NCBI RefSeq assembly: GCF_002335525.1 | Contig: NZ_BDUF01000086.1 | Location: 1-64,000, forward strand | Length of the DNA stretch: 64,000 nucleotides | Direction of reading: 5' to 3' | DNA from: Effusibacillus lacus | Lineage (GTDB): Bacteria; Bacillota; Bacilli; Tumebacillales; Effusibacillaceae | Shown: in pieces, positions 61,734 to 64,000 of the stretch | Position numbering within the stretch: the stretch's first letter is position 1 | Layout: every line of letters starts with the position of its first letter | Program-made: the position numbers and the translations under genes | Notes under the pieces: model-generated | What the model saw: only the letters and a program-made list of their open reading frames with translations | Told to the model about the DNA's origin: nothing | Database searches by the model: none

Positions 61734-62468
61734 ATGAATAAAAACTCATTGAAAAATATTGAATTGTACCCTCTCTATCAACGGATTGTACGATTAACGG
61801 ACCCTGCAACTGATTTTGCATATGAAGCTACAATTAGAGGAAGAAGAGCTAACGGAAAGGATCTTCCACCTTCCGTATTATTTCAACAACCTGAACAAAA
61901 ACAGATGTTGTTAGATTACATAGCCCGGCATATCGCTGTTCGAGAGGCGGTTTCCTTCGTTAAAAACTCTCTCTTGTTTCTAAACGGTCACGCTCTGTCT
62001 TTACAAGCAGGATTTATTTTTGAAGATGTAACAAAGCTTGAAGTTCCGATTAATCAATTGGTATTAGAAATCACAGAACAAACACGCATTCATAGTGTCG
62101 AGTCATTGAAGCGGGAATTGGATACGTTACGAGCACAAGGGATGAAACTTGCACTTGATGATTTTGGTACAGGCTTTTCAAATTTTTGGTTAGTTGAAGC
62201 ACTACAACCCGATTATATCAAGCTTGATCGATCTGTCATTGCTCGTGTAGATCAGTCCGATCAGGCTCGCAGGGTCATTGAAGGTATGGTAGCGTTTGCT
62301 GACAAAGTCAAAACCACCCTCATTGCAGAGGGCATTGAAAGAGAAGCACAGAGAGATATTTTAATAGAACTGGGCGTTCCGTATGGGCAGGGATTCTTTC
62401 TTGGACTTCCTTTCGCGCTTTCAAAAACAATGGCTCATATGCCAAAGAAACTTCGGGGGAAACCGTGA
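61734..62468 (+). CDS. EAL-domain c-di-GMP phosphodiesterase
   Basis: The 244-residue protein is one EAL domain: YEATIRG (EAL position), LFLNGH (Asn ligand), LEITEQ (Glu), LALDDFGTGFSN (Asp pair), YIKLDRS (Lys), IAEGIE (Glu) and GQGFFLG. All catalytic and metal residues are present, although the signature reads EAT, so hydrolysis of c-di-GMP to pGpG is likely. GAGGTGAGG precedes the ATG. Coupling with spo0E suggests joint control of c-di-GMP and sporulation. Confidence 0.87.
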   Translation: MNKNSLKNIELYPLYQRIVRLTDPATDFAYEATIRGRRANGKDLPPSVLFQQPEQKQMLLDYIARHIAVREAVSFVKNSLLFLNGHALSLQAGFIFEDVTKLEVPINQLVLEITEQTRIHSVESLKRELDTLRAQGMKLALDDFGTGFSNFWLVEALQPDYIKLDRSVIARVDQSDQARRVIEGMVAFADKVKTTLIAEGIEREAQRDILIELGVPYGQGFFLGLPFALSKTMAHMPKKLRGKP

Positions 62469-62534
62469 TGCTGCCGCAAAACAGCGAAAGTTATACAGAT
62501 GACGTGTGATACAAGACAAGTGAGAAAGTCCTCA

Positions 62535-62570
62535 GAAGCAGGGAATGCGTTCCGTGCTTCTTCCTTTTTT
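62535..62570 (+). terminator. terminator after the EAL gene
   Basis: GAAGCA-G-GGAA, TGCG loop, TTCC-G-TGCTTC with one mismatch, followed by TTCCTTTTTT. The recombinase homology begins just after it. Confidence 0.7.
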
Positions 62571-62588
62571 GTGGGGTAATTCAAGAGG

Positions 62589-63372
62589 GTGTGATGTCAC
62601 ATGGCGGGAAGTTGAAGTGTATAGGATTGCTTTGGAACAAGGATTTTGCAGCAAAAGTCGCAAATCTCTGGCTCCTGCCACAATCGCCAGTATGATTGCT
62701 CCGCTACGATCTCTATATAAATGGGGGAGTGATCCAAATGTTGGAATTTTTGCTCACAATCCGACAACCTCTTTACAAACCCCAAAAGTACCGGTAAATA
62801 GTAAAAATCACTATCTAACCAAACGAGAGGTTATTCAATTATTGAATCAATTAAGAAAACAAGGCTCCCGAGATTATCTCATTGGTATAACTCTCGTATT
62901 GCTGGGATTACGGGTGTCAGAATTGGTTTCAATTGAATGGAGACATTTTCATACCGACCCTTCAGAAACTTCTATTTGGTTAACGGTGATGGAAGGGAAG
63001 GGAGGAAAACAGCGAGAAGTCAAAGTGCCGCAAACTTTGTGGTATATGCTAAAACAACTTCCTCTTGACTCTCGGAAGCTAAAAAAACGCCAAGATCCAA
63101 ACCAACGACTTTTCCCGTTTACAATAAGGCAAGTAGAACGCATTATTCAGCAAGCCCGTGAACAAAGCCACCTGGAGAAAAAAGTGACTCCTCATTGGCT
63201 GCGGCATACGAACGCTACACTAGCCTTGCTTCATGGAGCTTCATTGTAACAGGTTCAGGAGAATCTTGGACATTCACAAATTACTACAACCCAACGCTAT
63301 CTGCATACGGTGGAACAAATGAAAAAAGCGGCCTCCGATTTTGTGGAAGATTGTCTTAAAGAAATATTTTAA
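62589..63372 (+). pseudogene. decayed tyrosine recombinase, paralogue of the gene at 60427-61452
   Basis: Homology to the intact recombinase starts at DVTWREVEVYRIALEQGFC, so the N-terminal 80 or so residues are missing. It runs through GLRVSELVSIEW, EGKGGKQREVKVP and HWLRHT. At the position of a Gln after HGASL a TAA stop (63247) interrupts it; the frame then continues as QVQENLGHSQITTTQRYLHT to 63372. The copy is inverted relative to the intact gene, forming a large inverted repeat around spo0E-EAL. Confidence 0.85.
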
Positions 63373-63402
63373 TCACTGAGTTTTAATAAATTTTTAAATG
63401 TC

Positions 63403-63431
63403 TTGTAAAGTTTTTCCTTTTAATCTATAAT
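63403..63431 (+). promoter_or_regulatory. promoter reading toward the riboswitch and chemoreceptor
   Basis: TTGTAA (63403-63408), 17 bp, TATAAT (63426-63431). It starts at the 3' end of the recombinase pseudogene and reads through site 3. A similar TATAATAAAAGTTG block lies past the 3' end of the intact recombinase on the minus strand (60360-60373). Confidence 0.65.
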
Positions 63432-63465
63432 AAGAGTTGTTGGATCTGTCGAATTTGATAAAAAA

Positions 63466-63493
63466 ATGTCGAACAACTCACATTGTACGAAAT
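63466..63493 (+). repeat. 28-bp palindromic site 3
   Basis: Left arm ATGTCGAACAA, core CTCACA, right arm TTGTACGAAAT. The arms match site 2, but the core differs from sites 1 and 2. It lies 94 bp past the recombinase pseudogene, a position equivalent to site 1, and within the transcript from the 63403 promoter. Confidence 0.6.
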
Positions 63494-63621
63494 TTATTTT
63501 ACTAACAGTTTTGATGACTAAAAAGAGGGGATATATATCAGACGACAACAGGTAGTAGTTTTTTGTCGTTGAACTATAGATCGGCCATGCGAAAGTGATC
63601 TATTGTTTTTGCTGAACGGAA

Positions 63622-63706
63622 TATAATTTGGGCAAACCTGCCGAAAGGCAGGGACGCAAAGCTATGGGCCTAAAGTACCTTATCCGCTACGGTTGCCAAG
63701 CTGCAC
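63622..63706 (+). promoter_or_regulatory. cyclic di-GMP-I (GEMM) riboswitch with preceding -10 box
   Basis: A TATAAT at 63622-63627 is followed by the GEMM-I aptamer: GGGCAAACC, GAAAGG, GGGACGCAAAGC, GGGCCTAA and GGTTGCCAAG in the conserved order (about 63628-63706). It binds c-di-GMP. A terminator hairpin follows at once, so ligand binding should alter read-through into the chemoreceptor gene. Confidence 0.9.
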
Positions 63707-63709
63707 TTG

Positions 63710-63767
63710 AAAACCTTCTCTTGAGGCGGTCTTTGATTGCGCTTGACAGAGGGTTTTTATTTTTTTA
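63710..63767 (+). terminator. riboswitch expression-platform terminator
   Basis: AAAACCTTCT and AGAGGGTTTT pair (one G.U) around a 28-nt loop, then TTATTTTTTT. Its 5' arm begins four bases past the aptamer. Whether c-di-GMP favours or prevents it cannot be decided by eye. Confidence 0.7.
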
Positions 63768-63791
63768 AAAAAACAAGCCAGGAGGAGTTGT

Positions 63792-63875
63792 ATGGGAATA
63801 ACATTGGATGATTTTAAGACTGTCGTTTTCGGGTGGGAGACGAAGAATTTGGGTTACATATCAAGTAACACATGA
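63792..63875 (+). CDS. 27-codon open frame after the riboswitch
   Basis: GGAGGAGTTGT precedes an ATG that opens MGITLDDFKTVVFGWE and ends 22 bp before the chemoreceptor start. The ribosome site is stronger than that of the chemoreceptor. It may be a leader peptide that couples translation, or the remnant of a gene. No family was recognised. Confidence 0.4.
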   Translation: MGITLDDFKTVVFGWETKNLGYISSNT

Positions 63876-63897
63876 ATAAGTGAATGGGGCGGTATCG

Positions 63898-64000
63898 ATG
63901 AAATTTACAATCGGCAAAAAATTGATTGGAGGATTCTTGACAGTTGCCGCTATTCTCGGAATTACAAGCGGTATCACCTACTACTCCATCAAAAAAGTGG
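63898..64000 (+). CDS. methyl-accepting chemotaxis protein, N-terminal part
   Basis: The frame MKFTIGKKLIGGFLTV runs through a hydrophobic segment (AAILGITSGITYYSI) to the window end. This start is typical of transmembrane chemoreceptors. The rest lies outside the window, so HAMP and signalling domains cannot be seen. It is under the c-di-GMP riboswitch. Confidence 0.75.
   Translation, partial: MKFTIGKKLIGGFLTVAAILGITSGITYYSIKKV

Noticed and set aside
60293-63493. Inversion of the whole spo0E-EAL segment between sites 1 and 3
   Set aside because: The 6-bp cores differ (GACGGG versus CTCACA or its complement TGTGAG), which would block tyrosine-recombinase strand exchange; only sites 1 and 2 match.

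Overview
The window looks like the chromosome of a low-to-mid G+C, spore-forming Gram-positive bacterium of the Bacillales (Alicyclobacillaceae, Paenibacillus or Brevibacillus-like). This rests on a 5S rRNA followed by a tRNA cluster, the yerC/pcrB and pcrA-ligA genes, gatCAB followed by a dagK-like gene and an RlmD-like methyltransferase, two Spo0E-like proteins, a tetraprenyl-beta-curcumene synthase homologue, several secreted copper-amine-oxidase N-domain proteins, strong GGAGG ribosome sites and many extended -10 promoters. The genus is inference.

Layout. 1-760: 5S rRNA, five tRNAs and a structured spacer. 0.9-12 kb: housekeeping genes (PrsA-like foldase, XRE-TPR regulator, YerC, PcrB, RseP, HD protein, PcrA with a LexA-like box, LigA) and a histone-H1-like basic protein whose ribosome site can be masked by a hairpin. 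12.3-16.6 kb: a fused gene remnant and a tungstate ABC transporter (tupABC) with its likely regulator. 16.7-22 kb: a mannosylation set (GDP-mannose synthesis, polyprenyl-phosphate mannose synthase, PIG-V-like transferase), a TagO/WecA-like enzyme and Sco1. 22-26 kb: metal resistance (CadC-like repressor with operator, CDF exporter, CadA-type ATPase, rhodanese). The ATPase has an in-frame TGA exactly where the first metal-binding Cys is expected. 26-31 kb: four related palindromic repeats, then a BTAD-type regulator with a PP2C phosphatase, an anti-sigma-type kinase and a STAS protein. 30.7-34 kb: two transcription units that share an unusual 11-bp-period GGTAA promoter architecture. 34-44 kb: PanE, pirin/HxlR, gatCAB, dagK, secreted protein, RNA methyltransferase.

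44-53.2 kb is an accessory region: a candidate type I toxin with antisense RNA, an HNH fragment, an IS21-family element with a broken istA, a broken aspartic protease, an IS1595-like remnant, a HEPN/MNT toxin-antitoxin pair, a decayed antitoxin-like gene and an unfamiliar 597-residue protein carrying a tyrosine-recombinase-type DNA-binding domain without a catalytic domain. Two direct repeats of about 240 bp, each containing the end of cheY, bracket 7.7 kb of it.

53.2-64 kb is a signalling region: CheY, YtpB-like terpene synthase, KaiC-like ATPase, a small winged-helix protein, a PocR-GAF-LuxR regulator, an HD-GYP protein, a tyrosine recombinase, Spo0E, an EAL protein, a second decayed recombinase, a c-di-GMP-I riboswitch and a chemoreceptor. 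The two recombinase copies are inverted around spo0E-EAL. Three 28-bp palindromes with 11-6-11 geometry lie in and around them; two of these share the same core in opposite orientation and flank the intact recombinase gene. I read this as a possible invertible switch placed in a c-di-GMP signalling locus. Several genes are interrupted by single substitutions or one-base shifts, so read-level verification of those positions matters.
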